19,405 nucleotides of DNA from an uncultured Lachnospiraceae bacterium (GCA_910589195.1 CAJUTC010000053.1:1-19405); one strand, 5' to 3'. Positions 1-7,616 are shown, numbered from the stretch's first letter. The notes: a model not told the origin generated them from the letters alone. Program-made: numbers and translations.

Positions 1-36
1 AATCAATCCTCCTTTCTTATTTTAGATAAAGGGAAA

Positions 37-78
37 AAGAAACAGAAGCCAAAGAGCCACCTTTAGCTTCTGTTTCTT
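37..78 (-). terminator. Intrinsic terminator, minus strand
   Basis: A perfect 13-bp inverted repeat (37-49 with 66-78) encloses a 16-base loop that can itself pair over 4 bp (51-54 with 61-64). Read on the minus strand the stem is followed by a T-rich run (TTTTTCCCTTT). On the plus strand the following bases are not T-rich, so it points leftwards. The outer arm overlaps the TAA stop (77-79) of the small minus-strand frame at 77-271, which is the main reason to take that frame seriously. Confidence 0.75.
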
Positions 79-271
79 ATATTAGGACGAAATTATAGCC
101 GTTAGAAATACAACCTACTCTTGTGCAACGCATATTGTTTCTATCCCCAGCGTTCCAGAAAATCCAAAAATCCGAAACCTGTGCCGCTCTTATCTCTTGA
201 ACTGGCACACGCTGCCGCTTATAATCCAAACGCATAAACTTACTAATGTAACGTTTTATACCTGCATCCAT
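77..271 (-). CDS. Small unrecognised protein or gene remnant (64 aa)
   Basis: I do not recognise this protein. It is basic at the N-terminus and contains an aromatic segment (SDFWIFWNAGD) and two cysteines. There is no obvious signal peptide or membrane helix. In favour of a real gene: the stop codon lies in the arm of a strong minus-strand terminator, and an AGGTGG sequence lies four bases before the ATG. Against: it is short, no family is recognised, and an ATG in another frame at 289-291 gives MKNQVEEWMQV before a stop, which looks like the natural N-terminus of the same product interrupted by a frameshift. It may therefore be the broken 3' end of an older gene. Its neighbour upstream on the same strand (475-1494) has its own terminator, so the two need not be cotranscribed. 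Confidence 0.3.
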   Translation of the reverse strand: MDAGIKRYISKFMRLDYKRQRVPVQEIRAAQVSDFWIFWNAGDRNNMRCTRVGCISNGYNFVLI

Positions 272-320
272 TCTTCCACCTGATTCTTCATATCAGCCTA
301 TGTTATGTTCTATCTTCTGC

Positions 321-352
321 AAAAATAAGCCAGTATTGAACAATACGCCTTA
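321..352 (-). terminator. Probable terminator of the DUF4231/SLATT-like gene
   Basis: On the minus strand an imperfect hairpin pairs GTATT with AATAC around a GAAC tetraloop (about 333-346). An outer TAAG/CTTA pair (326-329 with 349-352) lies beyond a small internal loop. TTTTT follows at 325-321. It lies about 120 bases after the stop codon of the gene at 475-1494. The bases between the stop and the hairpin are AT-rich with no other clear structure. Confidence 0.55.
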
Positions 353-474
353 ACAAGTTTAACATATTTTTCAAAAATCATCAAGTATTTTCGACAAAAT
401 TACTAATTATTTTACTTTTTTATTTCATTACATTATTTTTTGAACATGAGTTCGATATAGCACCAACATCTTAC

Positions 475-1494
475 TTATATGTCCCTATTTATTATATGCG
501 CCTCCTGCTTGTTATTTTCATCCTCTTTTTTCATATTGCTCTGAAAACGAATCCCATTATGCTCCCACACTGCAATCATCCGATTAATCAGCATATGTTC
601 TTTCTCCTCCTGAGTCAGACATTTTGTATATTTTCCAGAACCCATAATATAATCCATCATTTCATGCTGATAAGTGTAAAGTGCTTCAGTGTGACGTACC
701 CAAGTTTCCTTTTTCTGCTGAATATCTTCTATCTTTTTGGTATAGTGGATGGTTACTTTCGCAATAAACCCATATAAAATAAATACAATGCAGACCGCCA
801 CCGCTAAAATGACCAGAAATGAAATAATTGGTTGAAAAGTCTGGTTGATATTAATCAATATTCCTAGTTGATTAATGGCAGGCAGCAAAACGCTGTCTTT
901 TAACGCAGAACTTGCTATAGCCGCAGCCCCTACGCCAATGGCCCAATACAGCCAACTGCCACCTTGGGAAATGGCTTCGTATCTTCCTCCTTTTCTTGCG
1001 CCTGCAAAGTATTCATCCCGGTTCTTTTTCTGTTTTAACACATGATACTGATAATTTGCTTCCAGCCACTGATAAAATTGCTGTTTTCGCTGAAACTCAG
1101 CCGTATTGCGGAAAGCCCCATCTTTTAGCCATTCTGCGCAAAACCATATTAGAGGCTTGATACTTTGGTTCTCTTTTTTAGCGTTTTGCTTTCTCTCTCT
1201 TTCTTCATGGTCTTTATTACCATTATTACTCTTGATGTTACCCAGCCTATCGCCTATTTTGCCGAATCCCTTCTGAACCTGATTTCCCAGCACTCTTCCG
1301 CCCAATATATAAAAACTAAACAAAAGCAGTTTTCCTATTATCCAAAAGACTGATCCGAAAACTCCAAATGTTCCAATAACCTTGCATAATAAGAAACGCT
1401 GTTCCATTTGTTTCAAAAACTTAAAGCACCTTGTGATAATATGGTAACAAACGAACGGTTTCTTTTGCTTCTCCTCTTGCTTAATTTGTTCCAT
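475..1494 (-). CDS. DUF4231/SLATT-like two-helix membrane protein (339 aa)
   Basis: A membrane protein with hydrophobic segments at about residues 36-66, 180-200 and 222-247. A charged, lysine/glutamate-rich stretch (about 90-112) follows the first. The last two helices are framed by soluble helices. After them comes a W-x-R-x-T-E-x-L pattern (W265, R267, T269, E270, L272), then a G-x-Y (G286, Y289) and a distal tryptophan (W310). This arrangement recalls the DUF4231/SLATT families, in which two membrane helices precede a helix with a W..R..T.E.L signature and a G.Y turn. Some SLATT proteins are predicted pore-forming effectors of nucleotide-activated defence systems. No cyclase or SLOG partner is visible here, so a defence role is only a possibility. 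The start is the first ATG, with only a weak, distant GGAG upstream; M30 is an alternative. Base composition is more AT-rich than the chemotaxis genes, consistent with an accessory gene. Confidence 0.6.
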   Translation of the reverse strand: MEQIKQEEKQKKPFVCYHIITRCFKFLKQMEQRFLLCKVIGTFGVFGSVFWIIGKLLLFSFYILGGRVLGNQVQKGFGKIGDRLGNIKSNNGNKDHEERERKQNAKKENQSIKPLIWFCAEWLKDGAFRNTAEFQRKQQFYQWLEANYQYHVLKQKKNRDEYFAGARKGGRYEAISQGGSWLYWAIGVGAAAIASSALKDSVLLPAINQLGILININQTFQPIISFLVILAVAVCIVFILYGFIAKVTIHYTKKIEDIQQKKETWVRHTEALYTYQHEMMDYIMGSGKYTKCLTQEEKEHMLINRMIAVWEHNGIRFQSNMKKEDENNKQEAHIINRDI

Positions 1495-2038
1495 TTATTT
1501 TATTTTCTCCGTATAATGCCTTTTCCTAATCCTGCTATTATCGTACAAATTTCCCTGTTTTCTCTGGTTACCTCAAAATATTCATATTTTAATTCTTAAA
1601 TTCTATCGCTGTAAGGTAATGACTTGATATAATTTTCCATATATGTAAAATCTGGCATTTCATCTGCTTAGATCGATAGTTTTATTACCGTTTCTTTCAT
1701 TTTTTCTGTAATCCACTTTCTTCCATATCCAAATCGATATTTATTTTCTTGTCTTCCATAACTATACCGATACGCATTCTTTTGAATACACATGCAGTAA
1801 AATAGCTTTTCATTACATCTTCTTATTATACCATAATCTAGCAAAGATATCCAGAAACACCCAAACATTTGTTCATAATAATATTATTAAAAAACCACAC
1901 TTTCAAAAACAACTTTGCTGTCTTTAAAAGTGTGGTTTCATTGTGGCTTACTGGCTACATATAATATATGCCAATCTTCCAAATATAATCCCGATAATTG
2001 ATAATCCAACTTGTCTATGGATTAATACGCGCCATCAA
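1495..2038. other. AT-rich intergenic region, mostly non-coding
   Basis: About 540 bases hold no gene I can support. The right part is the 3' untranslated region and terminator of the chemoreceptor genes (1892-1938). The left part should hold the promoter of the minus-strand gene at 475-1494, but I found no convincing -35/-10 pair. A 66-codon minus-strand frame (1668-1868) lacks a ribosome binding site and resembles no family I know. It contains a short imperfect repeat, giving RYSYGR and RFGYGR in translation. Confidence 0.5.
1892..1938 (-). terminator. Terminator of the chemoreceptor genes
   Basis: A perfect 12-bp inverted repeat (1892-1903 with 1927-1938) with a 23-base loop is followed on the minus strand by TTTTTT leading into AT-rich sequence. 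It lies about 100 bases after the stop codon of the last chemoreceptor gene (2039-3880). The plus-strand side has no T-run, so it is read as leftward. Confidence 0.8.
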
Positions 2039-3880
2039 TTAATATTTATCATTCCCACCATAATAGGAGGTCTGATAATCTGCGTCGCTGCTGCCTGCAC
2101 TGTAGTCTTCCTGCTGATAGGAGCTTGGGCTTGAGCTGTAGCTTGAAGATACCGAGCTGCTTGGGCTTGACATAGAGGAGCTGTTTTTCAGTTTGAAACG
2201 GCTTACCAGTTCCTTCATGAGCTGTGCCTGGCTGGACAATTCTTCACTAGCTGCCGCACTTTCCTCAGCAGTTGCGGAGTTGGTCTGGATTACGCTGGAA
2301 ATCTGATCGATTCCTAAGGTAATCTGGGAAATGGCAGAAGACTGATTGTTGCTTGCTTCCGAAATCTTATCCACAAGCATGGTAACCTCCCGAGCGCCAT
2401 CTACCGTATGAACCAATGCTTTTGCTGTTTCATCAGCAATTCTGGTACCATTCTGTACTGCCTTGATGGAATTTTCAATCAGCACTGCTGTATTCTTAGA
2501 AGCTTCTGCCGATTTGCTGGCCAAGTTCCGTACTTCATCCGCAACAACAGCAAATCCTTTTCCTGCCGCTCCGGCTCTGGCGGCCTCTACAGCTGCATTC
2601 AAAGCAAGAATATTGGTCTGGAACGCAATATCCTCAATGGTCTTAATAATCTTTCCGATTTCATTGGAACTCTTGCTGATGTCTTCCATTGCGCGAATCA
2701 TATCCTGCATCTTGAGATTACTTTCATTCATCTCATCACCAACCGCGTTCACTTTCTTGTTGGCATTGTTTGCATTCTCCGCGTTTTCCCGAATCTGATC
2801 GGAAATCTCAGTAATCGTAGCAGCCAGCTCTTCAATAGAACTTGCCTGCTCGGTAGCACCCTGGGAAAGAGCCTGGGCGCCACTGGATACCTGATCGGAA
2901 CTGTTGGATACTTGATTGCTGCTATCACTGATCTGGCCCATCGCCTCATTCAAACGTTTCGCAATCGCACGGAAGGAAATTAAAACCTGATGGAAACTTC
3001 CAATATATTCCTGCTCACAAATAGAATCTACACTTAAATCACCTGCCGCAACTTTTGCCAAGAACTGGTTTTCATCCTCTACAATCGCGCGGAGCTTGCG
3101 CACTACCTCGCGGAACTGATCGGAAAGCACACCCAGCTCATCTTTAGACACATATCCAATCTGCACATCCAGATTTCCCTGAGCCATCTGGATTGCAACT
3201 TGCTCCAATTCAGAAACAGGAATACGAATGCCTCCAATAATTATGATAGAGAAATAAACACCAATAATAACTACTACTACCATTAAAACTACCTGAGTAA
3301 TAATTGCGCTCCGATAGGTCCTATTGCTTTCATTGTAAGCCTCTGTGCTGCCACTTGTGTTAAATGAAGCAAGCTCTGTTAATGCTGATGTGGTCGCATT
3401 ATAAAGGCTGGTGCCTTCATCACTATCTAACAGGGCCAATGCCTCTCTCTGCTGGTTATTCTTCATTAATGACGTAACCTGGCTGTCGATCTGCTGCTTA
3501 TAGGTGCTCCATGCAGACTGCAGGTTCTCATACAGCCTTTTTCCTTCCGTGGTAGAAACATAACTGCCATAGGAAGCAACAGATGTATCCATTTTATTTA
3601 CGTCCTCTGCCAAATTCGCAGCATAGGTAGCAGCGTCTGCTGGATCTTCATTTGTTACATAAGCCAATTCATCCAAACGGATATTCGACAAAGTAGTGTT
3701 CATTCCTTCTGCCAGATTTAAGCTTGGCATCCACTTTTCTGCAATAATCAATGTTTCGCCATTTAAATTGCCCATCAGCTTAATTGACAAAAGGCCAATA
3801 GCAAACATACCAATTAACGCAACTCCCACTAAGACATACAATTTCTTACCAATGCTCAGATTTTTGATTCGTTCTTTCAT
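2039..3880 (-). CDS. Methyl-accepting chemotaxis protein with serine-rich tail (613 aa)
   Basis: A transmembrane chemoreceptor that would signal ligand binding outside the cell to CheA/CheW. Layout: short cytoplasmic N-terminus; membrane helix 1 (about 13-35); four-helix-bundle-type sensor (about 36-190); membrane helix 2 (about 192-217); HAMP (about 218-268); a second HAMP-like unit (about 269-315, with AAGDLSV and EYIGSF); and the coiled-coil signalling domain, whose tip contains EDIAFQTNILALNAA (about 416-430) followed by GKGFAVVADEVRNLA. Methylation-type Gln/Glu/Ala/Ser heptads flank the tip. The C-terminus is unusual: residues 567-588 are nearly all serine, and the last 25 are rich in Asp, Ser and Tyr, with no xWxxF-type CheR-tethering pentapeptide. 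The GGGAG at seven bases before the ATG supports this start. It is the last of three receptor genes on the strand, 44 bases after the CZB receptor. The ligand cannot be told from sequence. Confidence 0.95.
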   Translation of the reverse strand: MKERIKNLSIGKKLYVLVGVALIGMFAIGLLSIKLMGNLNGETLIIAEKWMPSLNLAEGMNTTLSNIRLDELAYVTNEDPADAATYAANLAEDVNKMDTSVASYGSYVSTTEGKRLYENLQSAWSTYKQQIDSQVTSLMKNNQQREALALLDSDEGTSLYNATTSALTELASFNTSGSTEAYNESNRTYRSAIITQVVLMVVVVIIGVYFSIIIIGGIRIPVSELEQVAIQMAQGNLDVQIGYVSKDELGVLSDQFREVVRKLRAIVEDENQFLAKVAAGDLSVDSICEQEYIGSFHQVLISFRAIAKRLNEAMGQISDSSNQVSNSSDQVSSGAQALSQGATEQASSIEELAATITEISDQIRENAENANNANKKVNAVGDEMNESNLKMQDMIRAMEDISKSSNEIGKIIKTIEDIAFQTNILALNAAVEAARAGAAGKGFAVVADEVRNLASKSAEASKNTAVLIENSIKAVQNGTRIADETAKALVHTVDGAREVTMLVDKISEASNNQSSAISQITLGIDQISSVIQTNSATAEESAAASEELSSQAQLMKELVSRFKLKNSSSMSSPSSSVSSSYSSSPSSYQQEDYSAGSSDADYQTSYYGGNDKY

Positions 3881-3924
3881 CTTCGTACTCCCTATTTCTT
3901 AAAATTTTTCTCTATATATTTATC

Positions 3925-5583
3925 CTACATCTGCTTCAACTGAAACTTTCCAATCAGCCTTTTCAGAATCTGAGCCTGGCCTGCCAGCTCTTCACTTGCT
4001 GCTGCGCTCTCCTCTGAAGTAGCAGAGTTGGATTGAATTACAGTGGAAATTTGAGAAATACTTTCTTTAATATGATTAATTGCTGCTTCCTGCTCTCTGG
4101 AGGCATCAGAGATTACTTTAATCTGTTCCGTTACGACTCCAGCGCCTTCTACTACAGAACCTAAGGATTCCTGAGTCAACCCAGTTAATCGGGAACCATT
4201 TTCCACTACCTGAAGGGTTTTCTCAATCAGTTCTGTCGTATCTTTTGCCGCATCCGCACTTTTCGCAGCCAAGTTCCGCACTTCATCCGCAACAACAGCA
4301 AATCCTTTTCCGGCGCTTCCCGCTCTAGCAGCCTCTACGGCAGCATTCAAAGCAAGAATATTGGTCTGGAACGCAATATCTTCAATAGTCTTAATAATTT
4401 TTCCAATCTCGCCGGAACAAGAAGTAATCTGCTCCATCGCCTCGGACATCTCATGCATCTGCTGGTTACAGGCAGCAATCTGTTCTCCCACACGGTCAGC
4501 TTCTGTAGTAGTAATCACAGCACTCTGGGCGTTTCCGTTAATCTGTTCGGTTATCTGTTCAATCATATGCTGCAAGTTATCCACCTCTGACGCCTGCTCA
4601 GTAGCGCCCTGGGCAAGGCTCTGTGCCCCTACCGCTACCTGATTGGAACCAGAATCTACCTGAGTAGCAGAAGAATGAATCTGTTCCATGGTCTGGCTCA
4701 GCTCATTACTGATGGCTCTTATGGCAGATTGAATCTGTACAAAATCACCTATGTACTCAATCTGGCTCTCCCGGCCCAGGTTTCCATTGGCCATATCATC
4801 CAGCACTTCTGTAATATCCGAAATATAAAGATTCAAATTCTTAACTGATGTATTCAGACTGTCTGCCAATATCCCAATCTCATTCTGGCTGTTGATATCA
4901 ATATGGAAGTTCAGCTTTCCTTCTGACAGGTTACGGCTGGATTCTGTCACATTCTGCAAGGGTTTCACAATCCCTGCCATCACATACATAACAAGCAGAA
5001 TGCTCACAATAATGGTAACCAGGACAGTAGCCGCAGAAATCCACTCAGTTCTGGTTACTGCACTGAATAAACTGCTCTGGTTTCCATTCACTTGCTCTTC
5101 CGTAATCTGCGCTACTTGATCCAGAATTCCCACCAGCTTCACAACATTCGCTTTTGTTTCTTCCCGATATAGCCTGCTTGCCTCTTCTGGGTTTGTCTGG
5201 TTGATATCCAAAATCGTTTGAGCCGATTCGTGAATTGCTTGGTGGATCGGTTTCATTTCCTCAATCAGCGACAAAATCTTTTCATTTTCAATTGTGGAAA
5301 GGTCAGAATTGTAAAACCAGTTTCCAAGAACACAAGTCCTATAATCCTTGCTCCCGGTAAATTCCGTTCCGAGAGCTACTGCTGAGCAAAGATTTTCCAC
5401 CCAACTATAATGGGCTTTCTCCGCATTCAATACCAGAGAATGGATTTCTATTGACTGCTCTGTTGACTGGCTGTAACGTCTAACCAGGCTCATTCCGCTG
5501 ATTGTTAAAATCCCACTGATAATAACAGCAGCAAAAATAAGCGCAATGCGTATCATAATTTCCTGCTTAATGGTACGTTTCAT
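3925..5583 (-). CDS. Methyl-accepting chemotaxis protein with extracytoplasmic CZB zinc-binding sensor (552 aa)
   Basis: A chemoreceptor with membrane helix 1 (about 11-33), a sensor region (34-180), membrane helix 2 (about 181-206), HAMP (about 207-256), a second HAMP-like unit (about 257-302) and a signalling domain whose tip has EDIAFQTNILALNAA (about 401-415). The sensor carries the signature set of the CZB (chemoreceptor zinc-binding) domain: H58-x-x-W61, C84-V-L-G-N-W89, and H114-x-x-x-H118. This gives the three-histidine, one-cysteine zinc site known from that family. CZB is most familiar as a cytoplasmic domain, in TlpD-like receptors and the DgcZ cyclase. Here it lies between the two membrane helices, which places it outside the cell. 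Zinc, or oxidants acting on the zinc-bound cysteine, is therefore the likely signal (inference). There is no CheR-tethering pentapeptide at the C-terminus (FQLKQM). The SD is a moderate GAGGG about eight bases upstream. Confidence 0.93.
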   Translation of the reverse strand: MKRTIKQEIMIRIALIFAAVIISGILTISGMSLVRRYSQSTEQSIEIHSLVLNAEKAHYSWVENLCSAVALGTEFTGSKDYRTCVLGNWFYNSDLSTIENEKILSLIEEMKPIHQAIHESAQTILDINQTNPEEASRLYREETKANVVKLVGILDQVAQITEEQVNGNQSSLFSAVTRTEWISAATVLVTIIVSILLVMYVMAGIVKPLQNVTESSRNLSEGKLNFHIDINSQNEIGILADSLNTSVKNLNLYISDITEVLDDMANGNLGRESQIEYIGDFVQIQSAIRAISNELSQTMEQIHSSATQVDSGSNQVAVGAQSLAQGATEQASEVDNLQHMIEQITEQINGNAQSAVITTTEADRVGEQIAACNQQMHEMSEAMEQITSCSGEIGKIIKTIEDIAFQTNILALNAAVEAARAGSAGKGFAVVADEVRNLAAKSADAAKDTTELIEKTLQVVENGSRLTGLTQESLGSVVEGAGVVTEQIKVISDASREQEAAINHIKESISQISTVIQSNSATSEESAAASEELAGQAQILKRLIGKFQLKQM

Positions 5584-5626
5584 GTCTGTTTCCCTCTTTC
5601 TAAAAATATTACTAGCTTGCTTGCAT

Positions 5627-5651
5627 AAAAAACCTTAGGCTTCCAGCCTAA
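5627..5651 (-). terminator. Terminator overlapping the stop codon of the first receptor gene
   Basis: On the minus strand a 6-bp stem (5646-5651 with 5635-5640, TTAGGC/GCCTAA) with a five-base loop is followed by GG and six T residues (5632-5627). The TAA stop of the receptor at 5635-7320 forms the end of the 3' arm. Only about 45 bases separate the T-run from the next receptor start, leaving little room for a new promoter. Partial read-through is the simplest way to express the two downstream receptors. Confidence 0.7.
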
Positions 5652-7320
5652 ACTTTCTTACCAACTCTTTTAAAATCTGAGCCTGGCCGGATAATTCCTC
5701 ACTGGCCGCCGCGCTTTGCTCCGCGGTAGCCGAATTCGTCTGGACTACACTGGAAATCTGATCGATTCCGATTGTAATCTGCGTAATACCTTCCGCCTGC
5801 TCTTTCGAAGCCCTGGCGATGGAATCCATCATACTGGCAGCATCCTGAATCCCATCCATAACATTCTGTAAGGAGTGAGCTGTTTCATCCGCAATCCGTT
5901 TTCCATTTTCCACTGCCTGCAAGGAATTTTCAATCAATACTGCCGTATTTTTAGAAGCTTCTGCTGATTTGCTGGCCAGGTTGCGCACCTCGTCCGCTAC
6001 CACCGCAAATCCCTTTCCTGCCGCCCCGGCCCTGGCTGCCTCAACCGCCGCGTTCAGTGCAAGGATATTGGTCTGGAAGGCAATATCCTCAATAGTTTTA
6101 ATAATTTTCCCGATTTCGCCGGATGAAGCATTAATCTCTGACATAGCCTCCAGCATATCATTCATCCTGCGGTTGCTCTCTGCGGCCTCATCTCCTACTT
6201 CTGAAGATTTCTGACTGGCCGCCTGGGCGCCTTCCGCATTACGGTTAATATTACTTGAAATTTCATTAATAGAAGCCGCAAGCTCTTCTACTGAGGAAGC
6301 CTGTTCCGTAGCACCTTGTGATAATGCCTGTGCTCCGGAAGATACCTGGTCGGAACCGGAAGATACCTGATCCGCCGACTGGTTTAATGTATTTAACGTA
6401 CCGTTAAAGCTGTCTTTGATCATCTTCATGGAATGATAAATCTTTTCATAATCACCCACATAAAGCTGTTGCGCTGTGGAATTTACGGTAAAATCACCTT
6501 CCGCCATAGCGCTGAGCACCGTTTCAATATCCCGGATAATCGTTCCTACTCCTGTGGTGAGCTGGTGCATACTGGTAGCCATACTGCCAAATTCATCTTC
6601 CGCAGTATACTCTACCTCCACAGAAAGGTTTCCCGCCACTACTTCCTTCATAGCATCTTCGATCTTCTTTACCGGAATCAGGATATTTCCTGTAAGGTTC
6701 AGAGCAATAATCACGGTAAAAATAAAGGCTCCAGCCGCGACTGCCACAGAAACACCAATAAGCGCCCCCTGAAGCAGCATAGCGGACTTATATGCATCCT
6801 GGCTGCTTTCCTCCATCTGATTAAACGCGCTGGAAAGGATTGCTGTGTATTCATCCACCTGAGGGTTGTACTGATTCAGTACAATTTCTTCTGCCTGCAG
6901 GTTCCCCTCTTCCGTGCCTAATGTAGCATATTCAATCACCTGCATCCGAACACTCTTGTTGTTAGTCATCCGGGTTTCAAAATCCTTCAGAAGCGATAAG
7001 TCACCTTCGTAATTGGCATAAATCCAGTCCAGCTGGGTCTGGATATCCGCCATATACTGATCCACCTTCCCCAAATGTTCTTGCGTTTCTTCCATTCTGT
7101 TAGAGATTACGCCCAGCATCAATTCCTTCAGGGCCCCCTGAAGCTTCAGGCGGATCTCATAAACGCTGGTTACGGCTTTATAGTCCTTCGTATAAAACTT
7201 CTCGTAGCTGGCCTTAGCCCGGGAAATCCCAAAGCTGGCTGTTGCCACTGACACCAGGAATAATACCAGGATAATTCCAAATGAAACACTAAATTTCCTG
7301 CCGACTTTTAAATTCCTCAT
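5635..7320 (-). CDS. Methyl-accepting chemotaxis protein, four-helix-bundle sensor type (561 aa)
   Basis: A transmembrane chemoreceptor. Membrane helix 1 is at about 9-31, a mostly helical extracytoplasmic sensor at 32-182 (four-helix-bundle-like), membrane helix 2 at about 183-208, HAMP at about 209-262 and a second HAMP-like unit at about 263-312. The signalling domain has EDIAFQTNILALNAA at the tip (about 411-425) and GKGFAVVADEVRNLASKSAE after it. No C-terminal CheR-tethering pentapeptide is present (KFRLEA end). The reading frame stays open to 7461, but the ATG at 7320 is chosen because AAGGAGGAG ends about eight bases before it. The protein then begins MRNLKVGRKF, a typical basic receptor N-terminus, while the upstream extension has no such features. 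It is first in the minus-strand receptor group, divergent from cheA. Its signalling tip is almost identical in amino acids to that of the receptor at 2039-3880. The ligand is unknown. Confidence 0.95.
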   Translation of the reverse strand: MRNLKVGRKFSVSFGIILVLFLVSVATASFGISRAKASYEKFYTKDYKAVTSVYEIRLKLQGALKELMLGVISNRMEETQEHLGKVDQYMADIQTQLDWIYANYEGDLSLLKDFETRMTNNKSVRMQVIEYATLGTEEGNLQAEEIVLNQYNPQVDEYTAILSSAFNQMEESSQDAYKSAMLLQGALIGVSVAVAAGAFIFTVIIALNLTGNILIPVKKIEDAMKEVVAGNLSVEVEYTAEDEFGSMATSMHQLTTGVGTIIRDIETVLSAMAEGDFTVNSTAQQLYVGDYEKIYHSMKMIKDSFNGTLNTLNQSADQVSSGSDQVSSGAQALSQGATEQASSVEELAASINEISSNINRNAEGAQAASQKSSEVGDEAAESNRRMNDMLEAMSEINASSGEIGKIIKTIEDIAFQTNILALNAAVEAARAGAAGKGFAVVADEVRNLASKSAEASKNTAVLIENSLQAVENGKRIADETAHSLQNVMDGIQDAASMMDSIARASKEQAEGITQITIGIDQISSVVQTNSATAEQSAAASEELSGQAQILKELVRKFRLEA

Positions 7321-7381
7321 TTGCTGCTCCTCCTTAAACTGAGCCTTATCGCTTTCCGCCTTCTGCCCAAAACCCCCTGAT

Positions 7382-7411
7382 AGTATACCAGAAACATAAC
7401 ACACATTTCCA
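7382..7411 (-). promoter_or_regulatory. Possible SigA-type promoter for the receptor genes
   Basis: On the minus strand TATACT (7387-7382), preceded by TG at the extended -10 position, lies 18 bases after TGGAAA (7411-7406), a weak -35. It would give a leader of about 55 bases before the receptor ATG. The match is modest and could be chance. Confidence 0.25.
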
Positions 7412-7501
7412 GCCCCAGTATAGCAGACTGGGCAAAAGACAAGTTTTTCCATCAAAATCAAATAGATTCTGACTTAAGCTCTATTAAACGCTTTTATAAG
7501 T

Positions 7502-7528
7502 ATTTCGGCATCTTTTCGCTTTTTATAA
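7502..7528 (-). promoter_or_regulatory. SigD-like (sigma-28) promoter for the receptor genes
   Basis: On the minus strand GCCGAAAT (7509-7502) differs at one base from the SigD -10 consensus GCCGATAT. Fifteen bases upstream is TTAT, a weak fit to the -35 TAAA; a true TAAA lies nearby at shorter spacing. It implies a start near 7495 and a leader of about 170 bases. A poorer SigD-like match (AGCGATAA) lies at 7346-7353, closer to the gene. Motility genes of Clostridia and Bacilli are commonly SigD-controlled. Confidence 0.45.
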
Positions 7529-7589
7529 TACATACAGGGAAACTTTTCAATTTTTTTATTCGAAAGTTGGCTGAATCCGATTTTTTTCC

Positions 7590-7616
7590 TTATCCATCTT
7601 GGCTTTTCGCCGATAT
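7590..7616 (+). promoter_or_regulatory. SigD-like (sigma-28) promoter of the cheA operon
   Basis: GCCGATAT at 7609-7616 is an exact match to the SigD -10 consensus of Bacillus-type bacteria. TTAT (7590-7593) lies exactly 15 bases before it as a degenerate -35. Transcription would start near 7623, giving a leader of about 85 bases before cheA. The opposing promoter has the same TTAT-N15 geometry. Confidence 0.65.

Noticed and set aside
1668..1868. 66-codon minus-strand frame
   Set aside because: No Shine-Dalgarno before the ATG, AT-rich low-complexity sequence and no recognised family. Noted under the intergenic region instead.
2408..2983. Long plus-strand frames opposite the receptor signalling domains, also at 4361-4642, 5969-6214 and 6433-6921
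   Set aside because: They are antisense to conserved receptor coding sequence, recur at the same place in each paralogue, and lack ribosome binding sites.
7321..7461. N-terminal extension of the first receptor, including a CPVC motif
   Set aside because: The internal ATG at 7320 has a near-perfect AGGAGG, and the extension lacks one and does not resemble a receptor N-terminus.
7321..7494. Possible c-di-GMP riboswitch in the receptor leader
   Set aside because: The leader is long and the motility context made this worth a look, but I could not find the conserved GEMM core or a plausible fold.
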